From: Actinomycetes bacterium
GTDB taxonomy: Bacteria; Actinomycetota; Actinomycetes; Actinomycetales; Dermatophilaceae
Assembly (NCBI GenBank): GCA_029552065.1
Contig: JAKPEG010000024.1
Coordinates: 1-49,963 of the forward strand
Length of the DNA stretch: 49,963 nucleotides
Direction of reading: 5' to 3'
Part shown: positions 11,042 through 19,716 of the stretch, piece after piece
Layout of the letters: each line of letters begins with the position of its first letter
Numbering within the stretch: position 1 is the first letter of the stretch
Translations under genes and position numbers: made by a program
The notes under the pieces: model-generated
The model's input: only the letters and a program-made list of their open reading frames with translations
The model's database searches: none
What the model was told of the DNA's origin: nothing

Positions 11042-12560
11042 CCTCCTCGGGCACGTGCAGCCGCACGAGGATGCGTGCGGCGTTCTTCGGCACCGACCCG
11101 GGCGTCGCCAACGAGACCACCATGGCGGCGGCGAACGCGGCCGGCATACTCCATGCGGCCGGCTGGGCGAGCAGGACGGGAAGCCAACCACCGAGGGCGT
11201 CGGCCGGCACACCCACGAAGGTGGCGGCCGTCGCGCCGATGGCCAGCGTCGCACCTACGACCATGCCGGCGGCCGCGCCCGCCGTGGATAGCCGCCGCCA
11301 CCAGACCCCGAGCAGGAGCAGGGGGCACAGGGTCGACGCGGCGATGGCGAAGGCCATTCCCACGAGATCGGCGAGGGCGAGGTTGGGCGCGAGCCAGGAG
11401 GCGGCGAAGGGCACCCCGATGGCGACGATCGAGGCCAGCCGGAAGCTTTGCGTGGCCGGCAGGTCCCCGCCGAGTCTCTTGTTGAGCGCGCCGGAGAGCA
11501 GGTCCTGGTCGATGACGCCGGCCACCGAGACGGTGAGTCCGCTGGCCGTCGACAGGAACGCCGCGAAGGCCCCGCCGGCGAGGATCGCCGACAACAGGTC
11601 GCCCAGTGCGCCGGGGGCGACGGCGCCGGGCAGGAGCAGGACGACCGAGTCGGAGCTCACGCCCGCCGGAAGGGTGGGCAGGTTGACCCGGGCGAGCATG
11701 CCGTAGAGGGGTGGGAAGACGTAGAAGGCGCCGAGCAGCGCGATGACGATGACCGTCGTCCGACGCGCGGCCGTGCCGTCGGGGTTGGTGTAGAAGCGCA
11801 CGAGCACGTGCGGCAGACCCATCGTGCCGAAGCAGAGCGCGAGGATGGTCGAGTAGGTCGCGTAGACGGGGTGGTCACGCGGCCGGTATGCCGCGAGGTT
11901 GGCACCGAACGGGCCCGCCGGGTCGGTGAACCCCGGCAGGGGCTCACCGGCCCGGATCCACAACCAGACGAGGACGAACGCCGGGATCGCGATGGCCGCG
12001 AGCTTCAGCCAGTACTGCATCGCCTGGACGAGCGTGATCGAGCGCATCCCGCCGGCCGCCACGCTCGCGAGGACAACGACCGCCACGAGCAGGCTGCCGA
12101 CCGCCGGGGGGCCTCCGGTCACCGTGTGCAGGGCGAGGCCGGCGCCCTGGAACTGGGGCAGCAGATAGAGCCAGCCCAGTCCGACGACGAGTAGCGAGGC
12201 GCCCCGACGCAGGCGCGGGGACTGCAGACGCAGTTCCGCGAAATCGGGGATGGTATAGGCCCCGGACCGGCGTAGCGGTGCCGCCACGAGGACGAGCAGC
12301 ACGAGATAGCCGATCGTGTAGCCGACCGGCAGCCAGAGCATCTGGGTGCCGAGGGAGTAGACGATCCCCGCGACGCCGAGGAAGGAGGCGGCCGAGAGGT
12401 ATTCCCCACTGATCGCCGAGGCGTTGAGTCGTGCGCTCACCAGCCGACCCGCGACATAGAAGTCGCTCGTCGTGCGGGAGATCCGCAGTCCCAGCGCCCC
12501 GACGGCAAGGGTGGCGACGGTCACGAGGACGATGGCCGTGAGGCTCCACGTCGGACTCAT
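11007..12560 (-). CDS. Sodium/solute symporter (second acetate-type SSS transporter)
   Basis: A 517-residue SSS-family transporter with about 13 hydrophobic segments. The N-terminal ISRTTSDFYVAGRLVSARLNASAISGEYLSAASFLG and the LPHVLVRFYTNPDG segment closely parallel those of the symporter at 3371-4936, so the two are paralogues. ATG 12560 has GAGGACAG upstream. It is the last gene of a four-gene minus-strand unit: LytS-type kinase, LytTR regulator, small membrane protein, symporter. The arrangement suggests a monocarboxylate transporter induced by its own sensor. Its 3' end overlaps the convergent PlsB-like gene by 35 bases. Confidence 0.88.
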   Translation of the reverse strand: MSPTWSLTAIVLVTVATLAVGALGLRISRTTSDFYVAGRLVSARLNASAISGEYLSAASFLGVAGIVYSLGTQMLWLPVGYTIGYLVLLVLVAAPLRRSGAYTIPDFAELRLQSPRLRRGASLLVVGLGWLYLLPQFQGAGLALHTVTGGPPAVGSLLVAVVVLASVAAGGMRSITLVQAMQYWLKLAAIAIPAFVLVWLWIRAGEPLPGFTDPAGPFGANLAAYRPRDHPVYATYSTILALCFGTMGLPHVLVRFYTNPDGTAARRTTVIVIALLGAFYVFPPLYGMLARVNLPTLPAGVSSDSVVLLLPGAVAPGALGDLLSAILAGGAFAAFLSTASGLTVSVAGVIDQDLLSGALNKRLGGDLPATQSFRLASIVAIGVPFAASWLAPNLALADLVGMAFAIAASTLCPLLLLGVWWRRLSTAGAAAGMVVGATLAIGATAATFVGVPADALGGWLPVLLAQPAAWSMPAAFAAAMVVSLATPGSVPKNAARILVRLHVPEEVTQRGASASPN

Positions 12561-12588
12561 CGATCTGTCCTCGGCGTCCGTCGCGGGT

Positions 12589-12972
12589 TCAGCGGCCGGC
12601 CATGAGATCGGCGAACTCCCGCTCGATCCGCTCGGCCTGACGCACGTGGACGCGCGCGGCGAGCCAGACCATCGGGTAGATCGCCACCCCGACGACGAGC
12701 CACATGACCGGCGCCGGACCGAGCGTCGCGGTGGCCGCCCCAGGCACGAGCAGGAAGATCGCGGGGACGGCGGCGAGCAGGGCACCCAGGCCGAGCAGGA
12801 CGGCCAGTGCGAGCCGCAGCTGTGCCCGCAGGAGAGCGGTGAGGTAGACCTCGCCGAGTCCGGTCTGCTCCGTGAGGTCCCGCGACCGGGGTCGCGCCTC
12901 GCCCCGGCGGCGCGCGTCCCGACGCGGCGAGGTGATCCGCACCCGCCGCGGGGGCAGGGTCGGCTCGGTCAC
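12589..12972 (-). CDS. Small two-TM membrane protein of the symporter operon
   Basis: A 127-residue protein with a basic N-terminus (RRDARRRGEARPR), two hydrophobic segments (about residues 58-80 and 86-106) and a charged C-terminal helix ERIEREFADLMAGR. The layout resembles the DUF485 partner of ActP, though the sequence is different, so it is probably the small partner of the downstream symporter. GTG 12972 overlaps the regulator stop (GTGA). The function is not known. Confidence 0.75.
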   Translation of the reverse strand: MTEPTLPPRRVRITSPRRDARRRGEARPRSRDLTEQTGLGEVYLTALLRAQLRLALAVLLGLGALLAAVPAIFLLVPGAATATLGPAPVMWLVVGVAIYPMVWLAARVHVRQAERIEREFADLMAGR

Positions 12973-13739
12973 CGCGCCGCCGAGCGGATGAGGCGATCGC
13001 GCAGCGCCCGGGTATGCCGCCTGCTCACCTCGAGCTCGACGTCCTCGTCGAGCCGGACGCGGCAGCGCCCACCTTGCACGGTCACGGCGACGATGTGGGC
13101 GGTCGAGACCAAGGTGGAGCGGTGGATGCGCACGAATCCGTTCGCCCCCCAACGCTCCTCGAGGGCGTTGAGCGAGATGCGCACGAGGTGCGAGGCCTTC
13201 GCGGTGTGCAACCGGGCGTAGTCCCCCTGGGCCTGGGCGTAGAGGATCGCGCTGCGCTGGACGAAGGTCGTCACTCCGCCCAGCTCGACCGGGATCGTCT
13301 CGTCGGCCGGTGGCTCGGGGGCGGCTATGACCGGTTCGGGCGGCTCCGCACGCTGGGCGACGACCCGTCGGACCGCCTCGCCCAGCCGCTCGGCGCGGAC
13401 CGGCTTCATCACGTAGTCGGTCACCTCGAGTTCGAAGGCCGCGACCGCGTGTTCGTCGTAGGCCGTGACGAAGACGATCTGTGGCCGGTCCGCGAACCGG
13501 GAGAGGACCTTGGCCAGGGCCAGGCCGTCGAGATCCGGCATGGCGATGTCGCTGAAGATCACGTCGATGGGGAGGCTGTCCAGCGCCTTGAGCGCCTCGG
13601 TGCCCGAACTCGCCGTGTGGATCTCACCGATGCGCGGGTCCTGGCCGAGCAGCCAGGCGAGTTCGGAGAGCGTGGGGGCCTCGTCGTCGACCAGCAGCGC
13701 ACGCAGCGGCGCGCCCGCCGACGTGCCCGATGTCGTCAT
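12969..13739 (-). CDS. LytTR-family response regulator
   Basis: A 256-residue regulator. The receiver domain begins RALLVDDEAPTLSEL, with the phospho-acceptor Asp in VIFSDIAMPDLDG and the conserved Lys in DYVMKPVRAERL. A Pro/Glu-rich linker (about residues 135-150) leads to a C-terminal LytTR DNA-binding domain, with AQGDYARLHT, GFVRIHRSTLVS and the basic VSRRHTRALRDRL end. ATG 13739 is preferred to a TTG three codons upstream. The gene follows the LytS-type kinase by 57 bases and is coupled to the small membrane protein. It probably controls the symporter downstream. Confidence 0.9.
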   Translation of the reverse strand: MTTSGTSAGAPLRALLVDDEAPTLSELAWLLGQDPRIGEIHTASSGTEALKALDSLPIDVIFSDIAMPDLDGLALAKVLSRFADRPQIVFVTAYDEHAVAAFELEVTDYVMKPVRAERLGEAVRRVVAQRAEPPEPVIAAPEPPADETIPVELGGVTTFVQRSAILYAQAQGDYARLHTAKASHLVRISLNALEERWGANGFVRIHRSTLVSTAHIVAVTVQGGRCRVRLDEDVELEVSRRHTRALRDRLIRSAAR

Positions 13740-13796
13740 GGGCCCCAAGAATAGGCGTGGCGGGCCGTCCGCGGGGCAGCGCGCGCCGGGTCGCGT

Positions 13797-14996
13797 TCAG
13801 TCCCCCGCGCGGACCCCGGGGGCGAACTTGGGCACCCGGAAGCTCACCCGAGTGCCGGCTCCCGGAGCGGTCTCGATGACGAGCCCGTACTCGTCACCGA
13901 ACGCCTGGCGTAGCCGCGCGTCGACGTTGCCCAACCCCACGCTGTCGCGGTCGGACTCGCCGGCGAGCAACGCCCGGATGGCGTCGGGGTCCGAGCCCGA
14001 TCCGTCGTCCTCGATCGTGATCTCCGAGGCTGCCCCGACGTCTGCGGCGGTGATCGTCACGTGGCCGACCCCCGACTTGCCCTCGAGGCCGTGCCGAACC
14101 GCGTTCTCCACGAGCGGCTGGATCGCGAGGAAGGGCACCGACACCCCGAGGACCTCGGGAGCGATCGTGAGCTGGACTGCGAGCCGATCCCCGAAGCGGG
14201 CCTTCTCCAGGGCCAGGTAGCGCTCGATGTTCTGCAGTTCCTCGCGCAGCGTCGTGTAGGCGCCGCTGCGCCGGAAGGCATAGCGGGTGAAGTCGGCGAA
14301 CTCGAGGAGCAGTTCGCGGGCCCGGTCCGGGTCGGTCCGGACGAACGAGGCGATGGCCGCGAGGCAGTTGTAGATGAAATGCGGGCTGATCTGTGCCCGC
14401 AGCGCCCGCAGTTCGGCCTCCATCACCCGGGTGCGCTGGCGGCCGAGCTCGGCCAGCTCGATCTGGGTGGAGATCCACTGGGCGAGTTCCTCCGTGGCCC
14501 GGACCAGGCCGGCGGAGGTCGACCGCCCGTAGGCCGCGAGGGCCGCGACCACGCGCTCGTCGGCGATGATCGGCGCGACGATCCCCGACCGGATGGAGCA
14601 GTCCGGATCGCTGCAGGTGATCTCGTCCTCGGTGAGCACGAGCGTGCGTCCGGAGGTGAGCACGGGTTCGGCATGGGCGTGGACGTCGCGCCTGTGGTGG
14701 GACCCCGCGCCGTCCCACGCGAGGGTCGCGTTCGGGTCGGCGATGGCGACCGCCGTCGAGCCGAGCATCGAGCGCAGGTGCCTCGTCGCCCGGGTCGCCC
14801 CCTCCGGGGTGAGCCCGTCGCGCAGCGAACGGGTGGCCAGGGAGGCGGTGTGCAGGGTCTCGTAGGTCGCCTTGTCGAGCGGGTCGACGAAACGCCGCCG
14901 TCGCACGAGTCGCAGGACGACACCCGCGAGGACGAGCAGGACGACGGCAGCGGCCAGGGCGAGCGCCACGGCCGTCGGAGAGAGCGACGTCGGCAC
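13797..14996 (-). CDS. LytS-family sensor histidine kinase
   Basis: A 399-residue kinase. One N-terminal membrane helix (about residues 6-30) is followed by a GAF-like sensory region (about 60-170) containing a Cys pair in ITCSDPDCSIRSG. The His_kinase domain carries the phospho-acceptor in RAQISPHFIYNCLAAI. The HATPase shows the N box in QPLVENAVRHGLEG and G boxes in EDDGSGSDPD and VGLGNVDARL. GTG 14996 gives the shortest start that keeps the membrane helix. It heads the kinase-regulator-membrane protein-symporter unit and is divergent from the Fic-like gene. The ligand is unknown. Confidence 0.88.
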   Translation of the reverse strand: MPTSLSPTAVALALAAAVVLLVLAGVVLRLVRRRRFVDPLDKATYETLHTASLATRSLRDGLTPEGATRATRHLRSMLGSTAVAIADPNATLAWDGAGSHHRRDVHAHAEPVLTSGRTLVLTEDEITCSDPDCSIRSGIVAPIIADERVVAALAAYGRSTSAGLVRATEELAQWISTQIELAELGRQRTRVMEAELRALRAQISPHFIYNCLAAIASFVRTDPDRARELLLEFADFTRYAFRRSGAYTTLREELQNIERYLALEKARFGDRLAVQLTIAPEVLGVSVPFLAIQPLVENAVRHGLEGKSGVGHVTITAADVGAASEITIEDDGSGSDPDAIRALLAGESDRDSVGLGNVDARLRQAFGDEYGLVIETAPGAGTRVSFRVPKFAPGVRAGD

Positions 14997-15058
14997 GGGC
15001 CCACTGTAGGTGGCACGTCGCCCGCCGGCGCGCGACGTGCGTGGGCGACCGGACGGCA

Positions 15059-15072
15059 TACAGTGCGGTGCG
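15059..15072 (+). promoter_or_regulatory. Leaderless-type promoter of the Fic-like gene
   Basis: TACAGT (15059-15064) fits the actinobacterial -10 pattern TAnnnT and ends 7 bases before GTG 15072, which would make the first base of the start codon the transcript start. Its TAC is the end of an octamer copy CGGCATAC (15054-15061). The same TACAGT-N7-GTG arrangement recurs at 28494. No clear -35 is seen. Confidence 0.55.
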
Positions 15073-15914
15073 TGTCGCAGCCGTATGCCGCCCTCCTCGC
15101 CCTCCTCGACCTGCCCGGCGTGCGCGTGGCCGTCGACGGCGCACGCGAGGCGTGCACGACGCTGCGGTGGCACGAGGCGCTGCGGCGGCGGATTCCCGAG
15201 TGCGCGGCCGAGTCGCGCATCCGCGGAGCCCGCGCGAGCGCCGCGCTGGACGGGGCCGAACTGCCGGTCGACCTCGTGCGCGATCTCGTGCGGGGGGCGC
15301 GCCCGTGGCCGAGCGACCCGGATCCCATCGACGAGGTCGTCCGGGGAGCGGTGCAGGCGACCGCCGAGACCGAGCACGTGCGCCCGCTCGTGCTCACCTC
15401 GCCCGCTCAGGCCCTGGCCCGGTTGCACGTGGCGTCTGCCGCCGGCCTGTTGCCTCCAGACAAGGTCGGCCGGCCGCGGCAGGCGGGGGAGACCAGTCGG
15501 GAGTTCGTCGACCTGGGGGAGCCTCCTGCGGCGGACGAGGCGGCCGCGAGGGTCGCCGGCTTGCTCGAACTCGTCGGCGCCGCCGGCCCGGTGCCCGTCC
15601 CGCTCGTCGCCGCCCTCGTCCACGCCGAGGTCTGCCTCGTGCGACCCTTCGTGCGCGGCAACGGGCTCGTGGCCCGGGCGATGGAGCGGTCGGTGGTCGT
15701 CGCCGCGGGCCTGGACCCCACCGGCGTGTCGGTGCCCGAGGTGGGCCATCTGTCCGGCGGGGGCACGGCGTACATGGGTGGGCTCACCGCCTATGCCTCG
15801 GGAGGCACGGCCGGAGTCGCCCTGTGGCTGCGCCAGGCCGCCGGTGCGCTCGCGGCCGGCGCGCGCGAGGGGGAACGGCTGGCCGACGCGGTGCGGATCG
15901 GTCGCCTGGGCTGA
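15072..15914 (+). CDS. Fic-like protein with a degenerate active site
   Basis: A 280-residue protein resembling the Fic/DOC fold. The Fic loop HxFx(D/E)GNGRxxR is recognisable as RPFVRGNGLVAR (191-202), but the catalytic His is Arg191, the metal-binding acid is Arg195 and the first Arg of GNGR is Leu. An N-terminal segment ESRIRGARASAALDG (47-61) resembles the class II inhibitory helix SxxxEG with Asp for Glu. The protein is therefore unlikely to AMPylate by the usual mechanism. GTG 15072 lies 7 bases after a TAnnnT -10 box. It precedes the Flp/Tad locus on the same strand, after a 314-base gap. The role is unknown. Confidence 0.7.
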   Translation: MSQPYAALLALLDLPGVRVAVDGAREACTTLRWHEALRRRIPECAAESRIRGARASAALDGAELPVDLVRDLVRGARPWPSDPDPIDEVVRGAVQATAETEHVRPLVLTSPAQALARLHVASAAGLLPPDKVGRPRQAGETSREFVDLGEPPAADEAAARVAGLLELVGAAGPVPVPLVAALVHAEVCLVRPFVRGNGLVARAMERSVVVAAGLDPTGVSVPEVGHLSGGGTAYMGGLTAYASGGTAGVALWLRQAAGALAAGAREGERLADAVRIGRLG

Positions 15915-16228
15915 CCCATCCGCCCGTATGCCGGGTTTGTCCTCGGCCGGAGGTCCAGCCGCAGGAATTGGCGAGACATTCCGTGCGATGCGTTTGCCAA
16001 GCCGGTGCCGCCTGCCTGACAATGGTCGTGCTCCCCTACGGGGTCGAGCGGATGCGCACTGGCCCCTCCCCCCCGGTGCCAGCGCGCCAGACGGCCCCCG
16101 TTGTCCCCCCAGCGGGGGCCGTCGCACGTCCCCGTCCCTCGTCCACAGGGCAATGGGCGCTCGTCCCGTCGTCCCCAGGCGCCCAGCCTCGTCCCGCTAC
16201 GACCGCGCGGTGTGGGCAGGGTGGCCGC
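15915..16228 (+). other. Leader/intergenic region before the Flp/Tad locus
   Basis: This 314-base stretch shows no gene. It holds one octamer copy (15926-15933), a weak promoter-like pair TTGCCA (15994-15999) and GACAAT (16018-16023) at 18-base spacing, and a perfect 11-bp hairpin (16090-16123). If the promoter is real, the hairpin lies in the 5' leader of ssd. If not, the hairpin is the terminator of the Fic-like gene. Confidence 0.5.
16090..16123 (+). terminator. 11-bp hairpin between the Fic-like gene and ssd
   Basis: GACGGCCCCCG (16090-16100) pairs perfectly with CGGGGGCCGTC (16113-16123) around a 12-base loop rich in C. It is either the terminator of the Fic-like gene or a leader structure of the pilus operon. 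Confidence 0.55.
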
Positions 16229-17023
16229 ATGAGACGAGGCAGCTCCCCCGGCGCCCGGCCCGGGGCAGGCGGGGCATTCCGTGGGGGTCCCGACCAACCG
16301 GGGCTCGTCGTCGCCGTCTTGGGCGCCTCCGGTGGGGCGGGCGCCTCCACGCTCGCCGTGGCCTGTGGCCTGGCCTTGGCGGATCGCGGCCTGCGCGTCG
16401 TGCTCGTCGACGGACAACCGGGCGGCTCGGGGCTCGACGTCGTCCTCGGGGTCGAGCACCTGCCGGGTGTGCGTTGGCCGGACCTGCTCGACTGTGAGGG
16501 CGTCGACGGCAGCGCCCTGCTCGCCGGGCTGCCTTGGGCCCTCGGGGTGGCGGTCCTCTCCCACGGGCGCGAGCTGCGCCCCGCCCCGGGCTGGAGCGTG
16601 CTCGCCGACGCCGTGGCGGGGCTGCGTGCCGTCGCCGACGTCGTCGTCCTGGACCTGCCACGGGCCGGTGCCGACCGGGTCGGGACGCTGGGCGCCGACA
16701 TCGCCTTCGTCGTCGCCGGCACCGGGGTGGTCGAGCTCGCCGGGCTCGCGGCGACGGCCCCCCGGGTGGCCGCCCACGTGGGGGAGACCTTCCTCGTCCT
16801 GCGGGCCGACCGGTCGGGTGGGTCGGCGTCGGCGGTCGCGCTCGAGGTGGGGGCCGCGCTCGACCTGCCCGTCCTCGCCCTCGTCGGCGAGGACCGAGGT
16901 GTGCGGCACGATCTCGACCGCGGCCGACCTCCGGGACGGCGACCCGGACCGGTGGCCCGGGCCGTCGAGCGGATGGCCCAGACCGTCGAGGAGTTCGCCT
17001 CGGTGCGACGGCGGGCGTCATGA
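16229..17023 (+). CDS. ssd: Septum-site-determining/CpaE-like ATPase of the Flp locus
   Basis: A 264-residue MinD/ParA-superfamily protein matching the actinobacterial CpaE-like protein of the helicase/secretion neighbourhood (Ssd). After a Gly/Arg-rich tail, LGASGGAGASTLAVACGLAL (residues ~31-50) is a deviant Walker A in which the signature Lys is replaced by Ala, as often in CpaE homologues. VVLVDGQPGGSGLDVVLG and DVVVLDLPRAG give the Walker A' and B regions. ATG 16229 is the first start before the Gly-rich tail. In related systems the protein positions pilus assembly or division machinery. It is the first gene of the ssd-tadABC run. Confidence 0.82.
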   Translation: MRRGSSPGARPGAGGAFRGGPDQPGLVVAVLGASGGAGASTLAVACGLALADRGLRVVLVDGQPGGSGLDVVLGVEHLPGVRWPDLLDCEGVDGSALLAGLPWALGVAVLSHGRELRPAPGWSVLADAVAGLRAVADVVVLDLPRAGADRVGTLGADIAFVVAGTGVVELAGLAATAPRVAAHVGETFLVLRADRSGGSASAVALEVGAALDLPVLALVGEDRGVRHDLDRGRPPGRRPGPVARAVERMAQTVEEFASVRRRAS

Positions 17024-17108
17024 GGCGCCGACCGGACCGGCGCGGCGACCGGCGCCCACGTCAACGGCACCCCGACCCGAAGCGCACCGGGCAGGGGTCG
17101 CCGAGCCG

Positions 17109-18377
17109 ATGGCTGCGCTCGCCCGCGGGGGTGGCCTCGTGACGACCGCTGGCGAACCCCGGGCACGGGTGGCGGATTCGGTGTGGACCCACATTCGCAG
17201 CGGTCGCCCACCGGATGCCCCGGTGCTCGAGGATTTGGCCCGCTCGGAGCGGGCCACCCTGGGCCTGCGAGGCGAGGCGCGGCTGCGCGACGCGCTCGCC
17301 GCGGCCGTGCTGGGGGCGGGGCCGCTGGAGGCCCTGATCGCCGAGCCCGGAGTCACCGACGTGGTCGTCAACGGGACCGGTGACGTGTGGGTCGACCGTG
17401 GGGCTGGGATGACCCGGGTCGAGCTCGACCTCGGCCCCGAGGCGGCGCGCCGTGCCCTCGCTGTGCGGCTCGCGGGGCTGGCCGGGCGGCGGCTCGACGA
17501 CGCGGCGGCATACGTGGATGCCGTGCTGCCGAGCGGGGTTCGGCTGCACGCGATCCTGCCGCCCCTGGTCGCCGACGGACCCCATCTCACCCTCCGGGTC
17601 CCCGCTCAGGTCCGGCTGGCCATGCCCCAACTCGCGGCTGCCGGCAGCTTCCCGCCCGGTTGGGAAGAGGTCCTGCGCCGGCTGGTCGGCGGGCGCCGGT
17701 CGTTCGTCGTGAGCGGTGGCACCGGCGCGGGGAAGACGACCCTGCTCGCTGCTCTGCTGGGGGTCGTCGAGTCGCACGAGCGGATCGTCGTGGTCGAAGA
17801 CGTCCGCGAGCTCACCGTCGACCATCCGCACGTCGTCCGGCTTCAGGGACGGGCGGCGAACGTCGAAGGCGTCGGGGAGGTGCCCATGACGACGCTCGTG
17901 CGTCAGGCCCTGCGGATGCGCCCGGACCGGATCGTCGTCGGCGAGGTGCGAGGTGCCGAGGTGCGGGATCTGCTCGCCGCCCTCAACACCGGGCACGAGG
18001 GCGGCTGCGGCACGGTCCACGCCAACGCGGTCGGCGATGTCGTCGCGCGCTTCGAGGCCCTCGGTGCACTTGCCGGGATGTCGGTTCCGGCCGTGCACGC
18101 CCAGTTCGTGAGTGGCGTCCAGGCCGTCGTCCATGTCCGCCGGGCCGCCGGCGGACGACGAATCGTCGACTCGATCGGGGTCGTCCTTGGCGACCGGGCG
18201 AGGCGCGCGACCGTCCTGCCTGCCCTCGGTCGGTCGGCCGACCTGGCGTCCCCGGCCGGCACGTCGACGTCGGATGCGCGACGGCGGCTCGGCGAGCTCG
18301 TCGGCGACGAAGCGGTGTCCGCGGCCCTGGGTGGGGCGTCGCCACCGGATCACGTCGCGCCCGAGGGGGTCCCGTGA
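17109..18377 (+). CDS. tadA: Flp pilus assembly ATPase TadA (CpaF family)
   Basis: A 422-residue secretion ATPase that powers Flp pilus assembly at the cytoplasmic membrane. The N-terminal domain contains [16 protein letters not shown], typical of CpaF. Walker A is [14 protein letters not shown], the Asp box region is [18 protein letters not shown] and Walker B is [16 protein letters not shown], followed by the His box [12 protein letters not shown]. The start is uncertain: ATG 17109 has a loose AGGGG upstream, while GTG 17139 has GGGGGTGG closer. An octamer copy (17506-17513) supplies the Ala-Tyr codons GCA-TAC. The stop overlaps tadB by four bases. Confidence 0.92.
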   Translation: MAALARGGGLVTTAGEPRARVADSVWTHIRSGRPPDAPVLEDLARSERATLGLRGEARLRDALAAAVLGAGPLEALIAEPGVTDVVVNGTGDVWVDRGAGMTRVELDLGPEAARRALAVRLAGLAGRRLDDAAAYVDAVLPSGVRLHAILPPLVADGPHLTLRVPAQVRLAMPQLAAAGSFPPGWEEVLRRLVGGRRSFVVSGGTGAGKTTLLAALLGVVESHERIVVVEDVRELTVDHPHVVRLQGRAANVEGVGEVPMTTLVRQALRMRPDRIVVGEVRGAEVRDLLAALNTGHEGGCGTVHANAVGDVVARFEALGALAGMSVPAVHAQFVSGVQAVVHVRRAAGGRRIVDSIGVVLGDRARRATVLPALGRSADLASPAGTSTSDARRRLGELVGDEAVSAALGGASPPDHVAPEGVP

Positions 18378-19063
18378 GCGAGCGCGTGGCTGCGTGCGTC
18401 GCCCTCGCGGTGGCCGTGGTGCTGTGGCCCCGGCCCGGGCCCCGACCCCGGCCCGGGGCGCTGGGGCTTCGCAGGCCGGCCGGGCGGCGGGCGGCACGAC
18501 CATGGTCGACGCCTCGGCGCCGCCGCGACCACGAACGTGCACTGGCCGACACCGTGACCCTGCTCGACCTGCTGCGGGCGGCCCTGCATGCCGGCGTCGC
18601 GCCCGCCCGGGCGGTGGCGCTCGCCAACGCCCAGCTCCCCGCGGAGTCCCCCGTCCGCAGGGCGGTCGAGCAGGCGGGGCGAGGCGACGGCATACCGCAG
18701 TGGGCGTGGGTGGCGCGGGCGACGGGGGTGACCGGGTTCGAGGTCGTCGGCCAGGCCTGGGCGTTGTCCGAGGAGGGAGGCGTGCCGCTTACGACGGTGC
18801 TCGACACGACGACCGATCTCGTGCGCGCCGAGGCGGACCGCGCCGCCCGCACGTCGGTGGCGCTGGCCGGGCCGCGTGCGACGGTTCGGCTGCTCACCGC
18901 GCTGCCGTCCGGCGGCGTGCTCATCGCGGCGTCCTTCGGCATAGACCCGGTGCGGCTCTACACCGCGTCGCCTGCCTCGGGGTGGTGCCTGGGCATCGGG
19001 ATCGTCGCCGCTGGGCTCGGCTGGGCCTGGGCGGCCCGACTGGTCCGCCAGGTGGCCGGGTGA
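18374..19063 (+). CDS. tadB: Flp pilus assembly protein TadB (T2SSF inner-membrane protein)
   Basis: A 229-residue T2SF-domain platform protein, short compared with classical TadB, as is usual in actinobacterial versions. An N-terminal hydrophobic segment is followed by a basic stretch. The T2SSF core contains LLDLLRAALHAGVAPARAVALA and QAWALSEEGGVPLTTVLDT. Two C-terminal membrane helices follow (residues ~165-225). GTG 18374 lies in a GTGA overlap with tadA. It should form the membrane platform with TadC for TadA. The octamer copy at 18688 forces a GGC-ATA-CCG (Gly-Ile-Pro) run with a codon that looks rare here. Confidence 0.85.
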   Translation: MSERVAACVALAVAVVLWPRPGPRPRPGALGLRRPAGRRAARPWSTPRRRRDHERALADTVTLLDLLRAALHAGVAPARAVALANAQLPAESPVRRAVEQAGRGDGIPQWAWVARATGVTGFEVVGQAWALSEEGGVPLTTVLDTTTDLVRAEADRAARTSVALAGPRATVRLLTALPSGGVLIAASFGIDPVRLYTASPASGWCLGIGIVAAGLGWAWAARLVRQVAG

Positions 19064-19665
19064 GCCCGCGATCGGCGCTCGCGTTCGCCGCCCTCGCGGT
19101 CGTCGCGGCAGCCCTGTGCTGGCCCTGGCATGGCGGCCGAAGGCGCGGGAGCGTCGTGGGTGTGTGGATCCGACCCGAGTCGCAGCGGCGACGCTCCCTT
19201 CGGCGCGTGCCCGGGCGCCGGGCCCGTGAGCGCGACCGGTCGGGCGATGTGGCCGCGGCCCTCGAACTGCTTGCCGTGGCGGTGAGTGGCGGGTCGGGGC
19301 TCGTGCAGGCGCTCGAGCTCCTCGCCGGGCATTCACCTCCATGTGTGCGGCGGGACCTTGTCGCCGTCGCGGCTGGCGTGCGCTGGGGGTGGCCCTGGGA
19401 CCGCGCCTGGCGGGCCGTCGGCCCGAAATGGGAGCCGGCGCGCCGCGCCTTCGTCGTGGCCGAAGCGGCGGGTGCCCCACCGGCATACCCGCTCGCGGCC
19501 GCGGCCCGGGACCTGCGCCGCGAGCAGCTGCGCCAACTGGACGAGCGTGCGGCCCGGTTGGGCGTGCGGCTCGTGCTCCCGCTGGGGGTTGCCTTCCTGC
19601 CGGCCTTCGTGCTCGTCGCGGTCGTGCCGCTCGTGCTGGCCCTTGCCGTCGACGCCTGGCAATGA
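19060..19665 (+). CDS. tadC: Flp pilus assembly protein TadC (T2SSF family)
   Basis: A 201-residue T2SF-type membrane protein. An N-terminal hydrophobic segment (LAFAALAVVAAALCWPW) and a basic stretch precede the core: AAALELLAVAVSGGSGLVQALELLAGHSP and RRAFVVAEAAGAPPAYPLAAAARDL. A long C-terminal hydrophobic helix, VLPLGVAFLPAFVLVAVVPLVLALAVDAW, is typical of TadC. GTG 19060 overlaps tadB (GTGA). The run of plus-strand pilus genes is broken here by a convergent oxidoreductase gene 51 bases on. Confidence 0.85.
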   Translation: MSPRSALAFAALAVVAAALCWPWHGGRRRGSVVGVWIRPESQRRRSLRRVPGRRARERDRSGDVAAALELLAVAVSGGSGLVQALELLAGHSPPCVRRDLVAVAAGVRWGWPWDRAWRAVGPKWEPARRAFVVAEAAGAPPAYPLAAAARDLRREQLRQLDERAARLGVRLVLPLGVAFLPAFVLVAVVPLVLALAVDAWQ

Positions 19666-19716
19666 CCGGCGCGGCGTCCGACCGGCGCCCGTCAGGCGTT
19701 GCCCAGACCGGGGTCC

